Positions 46,232 through 58,043 are shown, counted from the stretch's first letter. The stretch is DNA of 64,000 nucleotides from Uloborus plumipes (GCA_038373865.1 JAXGGA010006465.1:1-64000); one strand, 5' to 3'. Translations and numbers: made by a program. Notes: generated by a model from the letters alone, not told the origin.

Positions 46232-46925
46232 TTTGTCGGTGACCAAGAAAGGCGTAGAAGCTGATCTTGTGAGCAGTTGTGGCTCCCCCAAAACCACTTC
46301 CGCTTAAAGTTCTTCACCATTACTCAAAGCTCTTTAGTCCCTTTTTCATTCAGTGTGCAAGAAATGTGCAGACGCTGATCTTGTGAGCTGTTGTGGCTCC
46401 CCCAAAACCACTACCGCTTAAAGTTCTTCGTCATTTCTCAAAGCTCTTTAATCCCTTTTTCATTCAGTGTGCAAGAAAGGCGCAGACGCTGATCTTGTGA
46501 GCAGTTGTGGCTCCCCCAAAACCACTACCGCTTAAAGTTCTTCGCCGTTGCTCAAAGCTCCTTAGTCCCTTTTTCTTTCAGTGTGCAAGAATTGCGCAGA
46601 CGCTGATCTTGTGAGCAGTTGTGGCTCCCCCAAAACCACTACCGCTTAAAGTTCTTTGTCATTTCTCAAAGCTCCTTAGTCTCTTTTTCATTCAGTGTGT
46701 AAGAAAGGCGCAGACTCTGATCTTGTGAGCAGTTGTGGCTCCCCCAAAACCACTACCGCTTAAAGTTCTTCGTCATTTCTCAAAGCTCCTTAGTTCCTTT
46801 TTCATTCAGTGTGCAAGAAAGGCGCAGACGCTGATCTTGTGAGCAGTTGTGGCTCCCCCAAAACCACTGCCGCTCAAAGTTCTTCGCCATTGCTCAAAGC
46901 TCCTTAGTCCCTTTTTTATTCAGTG
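46232..46925 (-). repeat. tandem array, exact 114-bp period
   Basis: Six units: AGTTGTGGCTCCCCCAAAAC (or the variant at the second unit) starts near 46275, 46389, 46503, 46617, 46731 and 46845, each 114 bp apart. Read on the minus strand a unit is 38 codons. It contains GFGGATTAHKISVCAFLAH and a stop, homologous to the last residues of the ORF at 46920-47315. Some units carry an extra in-frame TGA or TAA. The period has stayed at 114 bp with substitutions but no indels. Confidence 0.92.
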
Positions 46926-47315
46926 TGCAAGACAGGCCCAGACGCTGATCTTGTAAGAAGTTGTAGCTACCCCATCACTATGACTTCGCAAAGCTTTAGC
47001 AGTTGTGGCTCCCCCGAAAACCAATACTGCATTCAGTTTTTCGCCACTGCTTAATGTTCCTTCTTCAGCCGTAACAGTTCCTTTAGGTTGAACAGGATGG
47101 AATTCAACGTTAAACAGTTCGGGCACATCTGCGGATCGGTGGTTAAATAGATGATCCATGAAAGTGCAAAAAAATCTATTGGTCTCCAGATAGAGAGGCG
47201 TCATTAGACATACAAAGGGCCTATGATTAACATTAGAAAGCAGAAGATTTCTCTGACTGCCTAGACACGATCTTTCCCCTGACGTCATCTCAAAATATAG
47301 GTCGAGGTGGTCCAT
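46920..47315 (-). CDS. hypothetical 131-residue protein
   Basis: I do not recognise this protein. The ATG at 47315 has a good context (ACAATGG). Just upstream on the minus strand is a strong splice-acceptor-like run (CTTTGTCTTTCTAG, intron end at 47332), and a stop lies in frame between it and the ATG, so an upstream non-coding exon is possible. The sequence includes SNVNHRPFVCLMTPLYLETN and NVEFHPVQPKGTVTAEEG. The last part (SGEKLNAVLVFGGATTA...YKISVWACLAH) is the parent of the 114-bp tandem units that follow directly. There is no signal peptide or clear membrane segment. It could be a single-exon gene, the last exon of a larger gene, or a chance frame. Confidence 0.4.
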   Translation of the reverse strand: MDHLDLYFEMTSGERSCLGSQRNLLLSNVNHRPFVCLMTPLYLETNRFFCTFMDHLFNHRSADVPELFNVEFHPVQPKGTVTAEEGTLSSGEKLNAVLVFGGATTAKALRSHSDGVATTSYKISVWACLAH

Positions 47316-47332
47316 TGTTTACAAGCTTGATC

Positions 47333-47423
47333 TAGAAAGACAAAGACAGCATGATACTAACATATAATGTCTATTTTACTTTATATGGGTGTTGTGAAAA
47401 TGATAACAGTTAAAAAGATGTTC

Positions 47424-47467
<44 letters not shown>

Positions 47468-48365
47468 CCCGTTTCAACTGTCTCTTCCTTCCCCTTCCCC
47501 CTTATCTAAAGCAGTTCTTGTGCCTTTGTATATTTAACAAACACACGTATAGTAATTGCTCGGGTTTTAAAATATAGATCTAATTCTGCAGGTACTTGTA
47601 TAATAGTAATATTTTCTAACTATAAAAAAGGTTTAATAACAATTAAACTTTAATATTAACTTCTTTGTTAATATTTTTATTACTTTATACTTATCTAAGC
47701 ATGAGAAACCTTGAAAAAACTATCACCATGAACTATATAGAACACACACAAAAATGATGTAACTGATTCTGATTACTATTAAAATTACCAAATAAAGTGT
47801 GTAAACCAATCCATATGAAAAAAAATATACAATATCATACACAACGCTAAGGTATGCCATTTAATTTTTCGAACAACATTTAACAAAAAGTCTTTCTTGT
47901 TGTTTCCTGAGCATCAAGAAAAAATATGTACATTACTGAATGAATTCAGTGAGAAGCTATTATGTTATAATAAAACTGAATGAACTTCTGAAAAATACAC
48001 CATACTTCACCAAAAGAAAGTTGAATTAATTTCTGTGTGAGGAAAACCTGGCTTAAACTCATTTCAAAAAATCACTGACTTTCGGCTGAGAGAGCTTTGA
48101 AATGAGAGTACGAAATTTTTTAATTTCAAATTATTAAACTTCTATTTTACTTTGTTGCACTACGGCAATTTTTTATTTCGTATTCCTTGAAATCGTGATG
48201 TTTATCTTAATGCAATGGACCTTAATGTTTTGTAATTTGATCTTTGCGATTTATTTAAGTGCAGTGGTCTCCTGCATTCCTCTTTTTAAATCGTGCTTAG
48301 GACTCTGCGGTGTAAAGTATAAATACAACATTAAAAACGCATAAATACGCTAGGATACTTCAGGC
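47333..48365. other. unassigned DNA with poly(A)
   Basis: A run of about 37 A at 47429-47465. The remainder is AT-rich with no supported gene. Confidence 0.45.
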
Positions 48366-48533
48366 ACGTGTTTCTGCATTACATGAATCGCCTTTTTCTA
48401 TGCAAAAAAATTTGTGAGCTTATGGATGCGCAGACATCCGACAAAAGCGAATATCTTTTGTCGGATGTCTGTGCAACCATAAGCTCACTTTTTTTTGCAT
48501 TGAAAAAGCCGTTCCTTGTAACGCCGAAACACG
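48366..48533. repeat. 168-bp hairpin (near-perfect palindrome)
   Basis: Arms of about 80 bp are separated by a 7-bp loop (CGAATAT, 48448-48454). The inner arm contains GACATCCGACAAAAG against CTTTTGTCGGATGTC. The outer arm contains CGTGTTTCTGCATTACA against an inverse with a few differences. No TSD is clear. A palindromic MITE or a foldback is likely; a transcript would form a long RNA stem. Confidence 0.88.
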
Positions 48534-49194
48534 TATCTGCTATATCCCTGCGCATTTGTGATTTTTTAACGTTGTATCTATACTTTACATTTGTTGCACA
48601 AAGGTATTTATATACTTCATTGACTTTACGATGGTTTTAATAAACAATAATTTTGCAGTATGCATAAATTGCTTACCTTTGTTCACTAAAAGTAAATGCA
48701 CGCTTTTTAATGTGGGTCGCATCCACTTACTGCATTTTTTTATCTACATATTTTTTTTCAAAAGTTATTCTTTGACACAAGCCATAATTTTTTTCAAGAG
48801 CCCCTTTTTAATTTGTGGGGGTGGCAATTCCCACACGCCGTTAGCATCGATCCAATTTTGGAGTGGAAAGGGCTTAGTTTTTTTCTTTGGCATTTTTTCC
48901 ATTTTCCCCTTTTTGGCAGGCTTCATAGTCGACCGTTTAACGGCGAAGAGGTCGAAATCAAATTCCACAGCCTCAGTGGAGTAATAGCCATACGTATATT
49001 CCCAGCAATTCATGATAACTGAAAGTAAAAAGCATGTTACTGAAAGAAAACAGATAGTAATGCGGAAATCACTGAATAGAGCGTATCTAATTTACTATAT
49101 TATAAATATTTAATTTATATTTAAAATATTATATTGTAATATTTATAATTAATAATATATATTTAAAATACTTAATTTACTGCAAACTACTGTT
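48534..49194. other. unassigned AT-rich DNA
   Basis: An 82-117 codon ORF pair on opposite strands at 48631-49013 shows no domain. The rest is TATAAT-rich. Confidence 0.4.
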
Positions 49195-50655
49195 ACCGAT
49201 GTACTGCAAATTGATGCTGCAACATCGATGTCGATGTTTTTGAAACATCTAAATAGGTTTTTGTTAAAACATCGATGTTTTTTAACATTAATGTTTTACA
49301 GTCAATGTTTTTTCTAACATCAATATTTTGTGTTTGATGTTTTCTCGATGTCGATGTTTTTTAACTAAAAAAAAACATCCTTAAAAATGTGAACTAAGTT
49401 TGCAGTTACGATGAAACCTTCGTTAGTTATCAGTAACCGAGACATTTATAGCACACCGAAAAACATTTTCTACGTCTATGAGCGTATATTTATACTGCAT
49501 AAAAGTTGACAATCCTTTTTTTCTAGCTTCCTGTTAACTACAGCACTAAGTGCTACTAAAGTTTTCACCAAATATAAACATAAGTTTATGTAATAGTTTT
49601 TCAATAGACTATATACATGAACTAGTGATGTGGAATCGATTTCTTAACATCGATAAATTTTCTTAAGTTTTCCTCTAAGATTATATTAACCTATGCTATT
49701 GACTCCTCTCGGAATAATTCGCGCTCTATCTTTAAAACCTATAATTTTACTTTAAATGTGTACATAAATGTGTACGCATTTCACAAGAAGCTATAAATAT
49801 TTATAGTCTTTGAACAGAATTTGAGATTTAAATACAATTAGTACATTTCTTCCATCTAATTCTGTTAGAAGTAAATATACTCTTTACTATGGATTATACT
49901 TTCATAGACTTCACTTCACACTCTCCAGGGTCCCCCGTACCTACCACAGCTTCGTGGTTTAACCGGGATAGGGCCCTGAAGAGCGCTCTGTTCTTAATTT
50001 TGAACCAGAACCTAGGGTCGAGCAAACCCTAGGGCCCAGCACCCCCAGAGGTATCGTTTCACTTGGAGGACTTTGTGACCACGACATTTTTAACGCCTCC
50101 CAGCCACCATTAATCAAGGCGGTGGATCTTTGATCGGCTGGGTTTCGAACCCGGGTCCCTCCGGACACGAGTCCGATGCCTTACCGATCGGGCCACCACG
50201 GCCCCCTACTTTCATAGACTGCATGACTTTCTCTTCTGTACTCTGGTTTCTTTTTCTTTTTTGTGAAAGCATATTATTAAAGTGTAAAGTTTTTTAATTG
50301 TTCAAATTAATTCGAATAAATAGTTAAATAATTTATTTTCAGTTTTTGTATCATACAGATGAAAATATAAAATATGATATGAAACGATTTTTTTTTTCTG
50401 TTTAAAATGTACAAGTTTTTTTACCTCTTTGCATTTTTTATTTTCGAACAATAATCTGTTCTATCAATGATTGAACTTAATTCTATCATTGAAAACATTT
50501 GTCCGAGTTCATTGTGCAGCAATATACATTTAAAAGGTTCGATGCTTCAGAAGATCGATGTTTTTTAGTTAGATTCGTCCGTTGATGCCATCGACTTTTG
50601 ACATTTGAATGTCGATATCTTGAAACATCGATGTTGTTTCGTCGATGTCGCCCCA
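49195..50655. mobile_element. second AACATCGATGTT-rich element, with nested SINE
   Basis: ACATCGATGT/ACATTAATGT-type motifs cluster at 49215-49375 and 50535-50650, as in the element at 25484-26362. The right end TCGATGTCGCCCCA is clear. The left end is eroded. Flanks CTACTGTT (49187-49194) and CTACTGTA (50656-50663) are a near-match 8-bp duplication. A SINE sits in the middle (49911-50206). Confidence 0.65.
49911..50206 (-). mobile_element. tRNA-derived SINE, copy 1
   Basis: A perfect 14-bp target duplication TACTTTCATAGACT (49897-49910, 50207-50220) frames 296 bp. On the minus strand the head has tRNA-like promoter boxes (A box GGCCCGATCGGTAAGG, B box GGGTTCGAAACCC). The body then matches the copy at 62872-63160 to the end. 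Pol III transcription and LINE-assisted insertion are inferred from these features. It is not a functional tRNA. Confidence 0.93.
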
Positions 50656-50663
50656 CTACTGTA

Positions 50664-51057
50664 AACCTTCATCAATTTGAACAACCGATTTTGTTAAATC
50701 GGCCTGCACTTAATCCGCACCGCCATGTAGGTGTACTACACTGTGTAAATAGGAGAGTTAGCCCTATGATTAATTTTGCATGCTGTTTATTCTTGGATTT
50801 TACGTTTGTGATAGATTTTTTTTTTCTTTTTTGTTAACATTTCTTCCGAAATTAATGAATAACAGTTGAACGCAAAACATATAAGGAGGTAGTTCTCATT
50901 GGGATTTTGGGGGACTCGCCAAGTTTTTGACAACAGTCGTTTAGTTCTGTCAATAAAAGATAACCTTAAATACATTAGCTCTTAAATATATTGTAGTAGT
51001 ATGTCGTAGCTAATAATTTAGATGCTATACTACAGTAAATTACCGGTACTGACTTAT
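50664..51057. other. unassigned DNA
   Basis: No gene or repeat boundary recognised. Confidence 0.4.
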
Positions 51058-51059
51058 TA

Positions 51060-51189
51060 ACTACACCGGATTACAGATTTGGCGATTTATTTGGCAGTTA
51101 TTCGCTCGCTCACACAGTTATCAAAAAGCGCCAAATAAAAAAAACCGCCAAATCTGTTTTAACAGCGAAATCTGTAGCTGCGGTGGAGT
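51060..51189. mobile_element. 130-bp palindromic MITE
   Basis: The left arm ACTACACCGG...CAGATTTGGCG...TTTATTTGGC faces GCCAAATAA...CGCCAAATCTG...CGGTGGAGT on the right, bordered by TA (51058-51059, 51190-51191). Non-coding. Confidence 0.7.
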
Positions 51190-51191
51190 TA

Positions 51192-52890
51192 ATACGTAAG
51201 TAATACATTACGTTATGCATTGAATTTTACATTCCATATGTTTAATATTCATGTTTTGGTTATTTCCTCCTATGTTATTGATAACATAGACGATTGGATT
51301 GCCTATTCTTAATTTTAACTGATTTACTGCTGCAATAAGGAGATAAGTATATTTCAAGTCTTTAGTCATTCAATGACATAACGAACTTTAATCGTTAAAA
51401 GCATTGGAGCTATAATTAATGCAGAACGAAAGGAAATTATTTACTCACCTTTTCAAGAGCTTAAGTCGAATTCGGCTACAAGAGCGTCACATCCACTTAA
51501 AAATGACGATTTGGCTTTGCACATTCATTGTTGAAGAACCGAAACATTGTTGCAGCAATAAGTTAAGCACTGTTGCGTATATATTTTCCCTCTGTTTTGT
51601 GAAAATAGTTTATATTGTTGTAATTTCTTCATTTTTTATGTTATATCAGAAACAAATTTTAAATAGTATATTTTTTAAACATTATCTTAAAAACGAGATA
51701 CAAAATATATCACACATACGCCATTTGCCACTACCACCAGAACTACCTTCATGGAGCTTTGTTAAGAACAAAACTTCAGTTTATATAAAAACCAAAAACT
51801 TGAACTGTTTTTAATGGATTTTATTTGCGTTAAATTAGTTTTCAGAAATAGAAGTCCATATTATTTATTCACAGAAACAGTTTACTGAGTTTCTCTCATT
51901 CCATATTTCGCAGGGAGAAGCAATTTATCGGAAGTAGGAAAGAAATTAACCTAAATGCAAAATACAAAAAAAAAAAAAAAAAAATCTACTTAAGAGACAC
52001 TATAAAAGAAGGGCTCCGTAGAAGAAGGGGTTATATGACATCCGTTTGTATTTTAAGATGATCATTTAGATGATGCTATTTTATAGAAGAGTAAAACAGA
52101 ATGTTACAACTTCATAAAATAGCACCACATACTAAGTGATCATTTTAGAATGTTAACCAAAGTTGCATAAACACCTTATTCAACTCACTCCTTCAACTAA
52201 ATTATACTGGGGAGAAAACATTAAGGATGACACGGTTTTCTGAGTGCCATGTTGCACAATTTCTGAACATCAATGCATTGTGAGGAAATGCTGAAAAGTT
52301 CCTCGCTTTGTCCCCTCTAGTTGAAAATTGATTTTTTTTACTACAAGAAAGCTTGTTATTTTGTGATATCACAATAAAAATGTAAGTTCTTTCCCACTCT
52401 TTACGCTATTCAAAATTTGAGTTCCCAAAGTTCCCAAAAGTGGCGTGAAACGACTCTTACTACCCGAAATAATTATCGGATCTTCTCGGTTTTGGTCTTA
52501 TTGGAAACATCGGAAAAAATAACTTTTAAGAAGATTTCTTTCCTACGGTTTTAGACATTGCAAATTGATATCTTCGGAAACATCAATTTTAAATTGGATG
52601 TAAAAAGTCGACTGACCGAGTGTGAACGAAATAGTTAGCGGGAAGGAAATCATTGATAAGAAAAAACTAAATAAATATCTGTTGCCATTTTTCCTTTCAG
52701 TGTGGGGAAAAAAATATTACTTTTGCTTTGAGGCTTTTCTTTTACGAGGGCTGTAAAAAAATTCTCTATTTAATAATTTTTTGGCGATTGATTAATTTTT
52801 CGTACCGCGTGAAGGCAAAATATAAAAAATCTTTTATATTAATATTTCTTTATTTATAAAAACCTAATCGGGACTACAGACAGGCTTCAC
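51192..52890. other. unassigned DNA
   Basis: A 131-codon ORF on the plus strand (51419-51814) contains a hydrophobic stretch (IFSLCFVKIVYIVVISSFFM) but no recognisable family. I regard it as probably chance. An A run lies at 51967-51984. Confidence 0.4.
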
Positions 52891-52893
52891 TTA

Positions 52894-53023
52894 GGGCCCT
52901 GCTCCACATTGACGTAAAGCAGAAACGTAAAATGGATTACATAGCGTTTCTATGGAAAGTACCCGGATTTTCGGTTTCTGCCTTCGCTTTCGGTCGCGCT
53001 TTACGCGATGTGGAGCAGGGCCC
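52894..53023. mobile_element. 130-bp PIF/Harbinger-like MITE
   Basis: The ends GGGCCCTGCTCCACAT and ATGTGGAGCAGGGCCC are perfect inverted repeats bordered by TTA (52891-52893, 53024-53026). It shares both shoulders with the 1.8-kb element at 14627-16411 and looks like a deletion derivative of that family. Confidence 0.88.
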
Positions 53024-53095
53024 TTACACCACTCTTATTCTCAAGGTAGACCGTGAAAATCCCTGCAACGCAGCTAGTAAATAAATAAACATTAA

Positions 53096-53714
53096 GGGTC
53101 ATTCCATGAAAATGTCAACCTCAGCCGAAGAAAAAAAAAATATCGAAGTGAAAAATGTATCAAAAAATAAATGAATAAATACATAAATAAAAATCATACA
53201 ACATAAGAAGTTAAAAAAATTAAAAAAATATTGTAATTATTACTGAGAATAGCCATAATAAATAATTGGTAGTATAACTATACTGCTTATTATTCAATGG
53301 TTACGTTAGTCACGTTACGTTAGTCACACTCCATCTTGAGTAAAAGTGACACTTAAGACTAAAAAAAATTAAGATTTAATAAATGTGTTTTATATTTTGC
53401 CAACTTTACACATTTTTTAAATATATCATTCAACTTTTAACACTTGCTTAACTTTGAGAAATTTTTGCCTCACAACATGAGCATTGATTTTCAGGGTTGC
53501 AAAAATGTTACGTTAGCCACGCTGCTATTTTGGTTGAAAAAATATCTACTGTCAGTCATTTTATTTTAAATTCTTAGCAGAAATGATACATAGATACCAT
53601 GTACATTGTAAATCCACCAGCATAACTAAAAAATATGTTTTATCCTTTAAGTTACAAGTAAACACAGTTACAAAATCAGCTCTGAATGCTATGTTAGTCA
53701 CTATGGAATGACCC
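53096..53714. mobile_element. TTAA-flanked element with GGGTCATTCCAT ends
   Basis: GGGTCATTCCATGAAAATGTC on the left and ATGGAATGACCC on the right are flanked by TTAA (53092-53095, 53715-53718). Repeated phrases CGTTAGTCAC / ATGTTAGTCACTATGG occur inside. The terminal 12 bp equal those of the foldback at 16977-18921, whose flank is TACT instead. piggyBac or Kolobok-like origin is possible. No coding sequence. Confidence 0.75.
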
Positions 53715-53863
53715 TTAACGTGTTTTTCTGATTTTTAACGAAATTCTTTACGCATTGTTTTTGTCAAAACTCGTTGACTCATTTTCGATTTAGTTTTCAA
53801 AACACAAACTTGATAAAAACTCAAAAAAGTAGCAAATTTTAGTAAAAACACTTTATATCGCTA

Positions 53864-54515
53864 TACAGGGTGTTCATTCCAATCGTGGACCAATAGCTAA
53901 TTTCTAAACCGTTAGAGATAAGCATATAGTTTATTTAGGAAAAAATCTCCAAATTACAAATTACGAAAGGAATTTTGGGTCTATTCAATGTTTTTCAAAA
54001 AATCAAATTTTGAAAGAGTTAGGAAATTTAAATTTTTATGCAGCCCCCCAGTCCTATCAATTATATTTAGTAAAACATTCTTGACACTGTAACGTTTTAA
54101 ACCAAAAAAAAATCACTCTTCTACGACAAAAATTGACCGAGTTATGACGTTTTGAAAAATCAAGATTTTGAAGGATTTCGCATACGGTCCCTCTCGATGA
54201 CGTCATGAAACAATGCAAAAACTTGATTTTTCAAAACGTCATAACTCGGTCAACTTTTGTCGTAGAAGAGTGATTTTTTTTAGTTTTAAACGTTACAGTG
54301 TCAAGAATGTTTTACTAAATATAATTGATAGGACTGGGGGGGCTGTATAAAAATTTACATTTCGTAACTCTTTCAAAATTTGATTTTTTGAAAAACATTG
54401 AATAGACCCAAAATTCCTTTCGTAATTTGGAGATTTTTTCCTAAATGAACTATATGCTTATCTCTAACGGTTTAGAAATTAGCTATTGGTCCACGATTAG
54501 AATGGACACCATGTA
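53864..54515. mobile_element. 652-bp palindromic MITE, TA-flanked
   Basis: The left arm starting TACAGGGTGTTCATTCC is repeated inverted on the right, ending GGACACCATGTA, with TA on both sides. Arms of about 300 bp meet at a short centre near 54160-54230. A partial copy lies at 44733-45108. The 97-codon ORF at its right edge is a frame through the arm. Confidence 0.83.
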
Positions 54516-54517
54516 TA

Positions 54518-55235
54518 CTGCCGTGCTAAGCACAAAATTCGTATCTGTACTTTTTAAAAAATTGAGTTATGACCACCAGGGGACCCTTTGTGACATATTT
54601 TACCTACATACAAAATTATTTGGGCATTTGAGAATGGGAAGTATTTTTGAAAAAATCCTGAAAAAGAGTTTATCTGAATCAAATACATGTATGCAAAACC
54701 TATCACTTGTGCAATGTCACAATCAGTATAAAAAATAAATAAAAGCCATTTGCATATTTCAGTTTTAAGTGTGGTCCCTATTTAATTTAAAATGTCAGTA
54801 CCAAGTAAAACTTGTGTGTTTAAAAATGTTACTCTTTTTCCACGGGGGTTATTTATAGCTACTTAAACGATGTGTTGGAACCCTAAATATATTTAACATC
54901 ATTACCTATTACTGATATAAGCAGTAGGGCTTCAAACGTAATGGTTTTTTATTTTTGATCCTGCTTATTGCTTTAAAGGGATAAGGCACAGTAAGCTACG
55001 GCGTCTCTTTGTCCTCTCTCCAGAATTAACGTGTAACCTTTTTGCTATTGTCACATTACACAAATTGTCTCCAATGTCTCTTTTACTATGCTAAAATATA
55101 AATTTAAATTCAGCCGTCTTCTCTTATTCTGCTGTATGTTTATCGACATCGTGCTTTAGTTGCATTGTGCGGGAAAGAATAGAAAAAGGAGAATGTGTGT
55201 GAAAGAATAGTTTTACTGCTCCCTAAGGGGCTTTT
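54518..55235. other. unassigned DNA
   Basis: No supported gene, RNA or repeat. Confidence 0.45.
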
Positions 55236-55243
55236 GTTGGAAC

Positions 55244-55933
55244 CAGGGCTGCGGAGTCGGAGGAAAAATGGTCGACTACGATTTCGGGAATTTTAAAACT
55301 TCCGACTCCGACTCCTGCTTTTTTTAATTATTTTTTTCCCAAATGTGAAGAGGGAAAAACCCTAAACAAAGGTTGAAATCTTAAGTCCATTTTTTAAAGT
55401 TTCATTTTTATTCATGGTCGTAGCCAGGACTCACTTAAAGAGAGGGGGAGTAGCAAGCTGGGTATCCCAGTTGGAGGTCATTGTGACCCCTCAAAAAGTT
55501 CAATTTTCTCAAGAACTCGCAGGTAATTTCACCACATTTACCACAATTCTCGGAGGTCACTGTGACCTCCCAAAAAGTCATTTGACCCCGTACAAAAGTA
55601 TTCCTTTTTGTGTTAAATGGCTAGACTTTATTTTAACACATTGCATTTTTGCTGCAAAATTTTTTTATTCACTTGCATAAGCCCAAACATAGCAATTCGT
55701 TTCACAAAGTAGACCCGCCATTTTGAAGCCCTTTTTAATGATCCTAGATGCTTTGGATTTGGATATTGGACGCTGAAAATGTGTATCTGTTAGTTTCAAA
55801 GATATGTTTTCGCCTCCATAAAATGTCATCCAAATCAGAGGTGGTCGGAGTCGACATGTTTTTCAGCGACTCCGACTCCTTTGGTCCAAAATCAGTCCGA
55901 CTCCGACTCTTCGACTCCGACTCCGAAGCCCTG
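55244..55933. mobile_element. hAT-type MITE with GACTCCGA motifs
   Basis: The ends CAGGGCTGCGGAGTCGGAG and CCGACTCCGAAGCCCTG are inverted. Flanks are GTTGGAAC (55236-55243) and GTTGAAAC (55934-55941), an 8-bp duplication with one mismatch. CGACTCCGACTC units are iterated at both ends (55300-55315, 55868-55925). A middle part with GTCGTAGCCAGGACTC may be another small insertion. Non-coding. Confidence 0.83.
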
Positions 55934-55941
55934 GTTGAAAC

Positions 55942-57425
55942 AAGTTCAAAACATCACGTCACGTTAGAGAACTCTGGTTTCATTAGATTTTACCGCATGA
56001 GGGAAGTTCAACTTTCGTCTGGAGCACCCCCCTCCCCCTTTAAAGAATAGCTTCAAATTTAAAAACGGAAAAGAAGATTTCCTCGAAATTCTCTGAGATA
56101 TTCACTGTTTGATATCGGATCTATTCGGTTCTAAGAGTGAGGTCGGGTAGAAGTCAAGCCCTCCCCGGAACAAAATTTTAGAATTAACTCCAAAAATCGC
56201 GATTTCGGGCATTTTAAGAAAAAAGAATTCTATCCCAAATTATTTTCAAAATTGAAGTTCATTTTAGGCTATATTTGGTGAAGTAAAGGGGTTGAGGGAT
56301 CCTCCCGGAAATTTTCCACTATTAATGTTTTTAAATCGCAGTTTTACCCTATCTTTGGTGATATTAAGAGAGTGGGGGATATTGAGTGGTCTCGATGGAA
56401 AATTTTCCGTCTTCAACTCTGAAAATAAAGAGGGAGTTTCGTTGAATTATCTTTTGCACAATTTTTCAAAGGTCTTTGAGGTGTAATTTAAGATTGTGTC
56501 TCGTTGTTTGTTGAATTTTCGGGAAGGGGTGAGCTCTCCATATTTTTGGTGACGTTAGAAAAGAGGGGGAAAGAGAGTCCCCTCGAATTTTTTTTTTTTG
56601 GTAATTGATGAGCATAAAAATGAAATTTTAGGCTGTATTTACCCAAGTTTGGGGTAAAGAGGCTTTCCTCTCCAAATTTTTCGAAATTACAATCTAAAAA
56701 GGTAATTTTTGCGGCATTAAGAACGAGGATTGAAAACTGGGAAATTCTGAGAAGCCATCTCCAAATTATTAGCCTAAAAAAGCATTTTCAAGATCTGTTT
56801 GATCTTGTGATGGGGTGTTATTGTTGTATCTTGAGTATTATGGGAAGCTGCTAATGCAGAAATAGAATACTCGCTCCAGTCTCTGTGGATTTGTTTCAAT
56901 CGCGATTCTTCTGCTAAAAGTTTAACGAGAATTTTGTAGAATGTGAAATTTCCGTCCTCTCAACGGTATATTAACTGTACTAAGCCTTCGAATTCTTCTG
57001 GCATTTAACGAGTTATTAGTTGAAATGCTTCGTAGCAGCTTGAAACAGGTTTTCCGACATCTTGTAGTTGTTTTTCTTAATCTTGAAGCATAAATGTTGC
57101 TTTCTTCGCCGTCTTTAATTCGTTCAGCATCTAAGTTGCTTCTGCATTTATCTCTATGTGTTGATATAATTTCTTTTGAATAGTGTTTATAAAAGTAACT
57201 CAAGGACACATGATTAATTTGATAGCAAATGTTTAATTCTATTTTCAAAAGCTTACAATTTTCAATATACATTAAGCCATGAATGAAAAGTAACACACAC
57301 ACAAGAGGTCCAAAAAAATCGCAGAAATAAAGTGCCTTTAAACATTTAATAATTTTCAAACAGGAATTTCTAAGATGATCAAACGTCGTTAAACAGAGTG
57401 GTGAAGCAAAAACCTAGACTTTTCA
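55942..57425. other. unassigned DNA, one 145-codon ORF
   Basis: On the minus strand 56922-57359 encodes 145 residues with a hydrophobic N-terminus (FFGPLVCVLLFIHGLMYI) and a basic C-terminus. I recognise no family, and a frame of this length is expected by chance in a window of this size and composition, so I do not call it a gene. The rest shows nothing. Confidence 0.4.
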
Positions 57426-57527
57426 TACACTAAAAAATGAATGTTGTGTTTACGATATAATACAGCTAATTTTATGGTAATAAACTGTAAAATTACTAAT
57501 TTTACAGTTTATTACAGTACATTTTAA

Positions 57528-58043
57528 CCCATTTACGCCCAGTAGCCTAAAAACGGGACGCTTGTGAGTTACTGCATACAAAAACCTGTCATGGGTATAT
57601 CCTTTTACTAAAGCTGTGTTTCACAAGTTAAATAGTCCTTCTTCTTGAGAAAACCAGTTAGAGCCACAATTTGGATATCAGAGTTATTGACAGCTATTTT
57701 CAGACAACTCAGTCAAGCAACGATCCAGCACGGGTAGCCAGAAAAAGTAAGTTTTTTTTTGCGAACTTATTTTTCATAAAATTAAACTATTTTAAAATGA
57801 CTTGCTTAAAATTGAGTACAGATGCCTTCTGTAATGTTACTTAAGTAAAGTCAAGTATGGTCGTATTTTGCTCACATATCTGCAAAATATCCCATAAACA
57901 GGATATTAAATAACTTGATAAATATGGCAACGGCGATCGGCGAACTATCTTTAGCCTAAAATGTATGTAAACCATTGCAAGTAAGTTTTAAGCAGATAAA
58001 AATTGAAAAAAAAATGTAAAAAAAAAACTTGGGCATAAATGGG
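57528..58043. mobile_element. TTAA-flanked piggyBac-type MITE, 516 bp
   Basis: CCCATTTACGCCCAGTAGCC follows TTAA (57524-57527), and TGGGCATAAATGGG precedes TTAA (58044-58047). The ends are a variant of the CCCATTAATGCC family. Joined flanks resemble the uninterrupted relative near 63550 and 63700, which supports the limits. Confidence 0.8.

Noticed and set aside
48631..49013. paired ORFs on opposite strands as a gene
   Set aside because: No domain, no consistent codon signal, and either strand looks equally poor.
49918..50200. tRNA gene suggested by A and B boxes
   Set aside because: Exact target duplications and a second copy with the same 200-bp body show a SINE. The head does not fold into a full cloverleaf by eye.
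51419..51814. 131-codon ORF as a membrane protein gene
   Set aside because: Composition follows local AT richness and no domain or homology pattern is recognisable.
56922..57359. 145-codon ORF with a hydrophobic N-terminus
   Set aside because: No family recognised, no splice or promoter context, and the length is within chance expectation.
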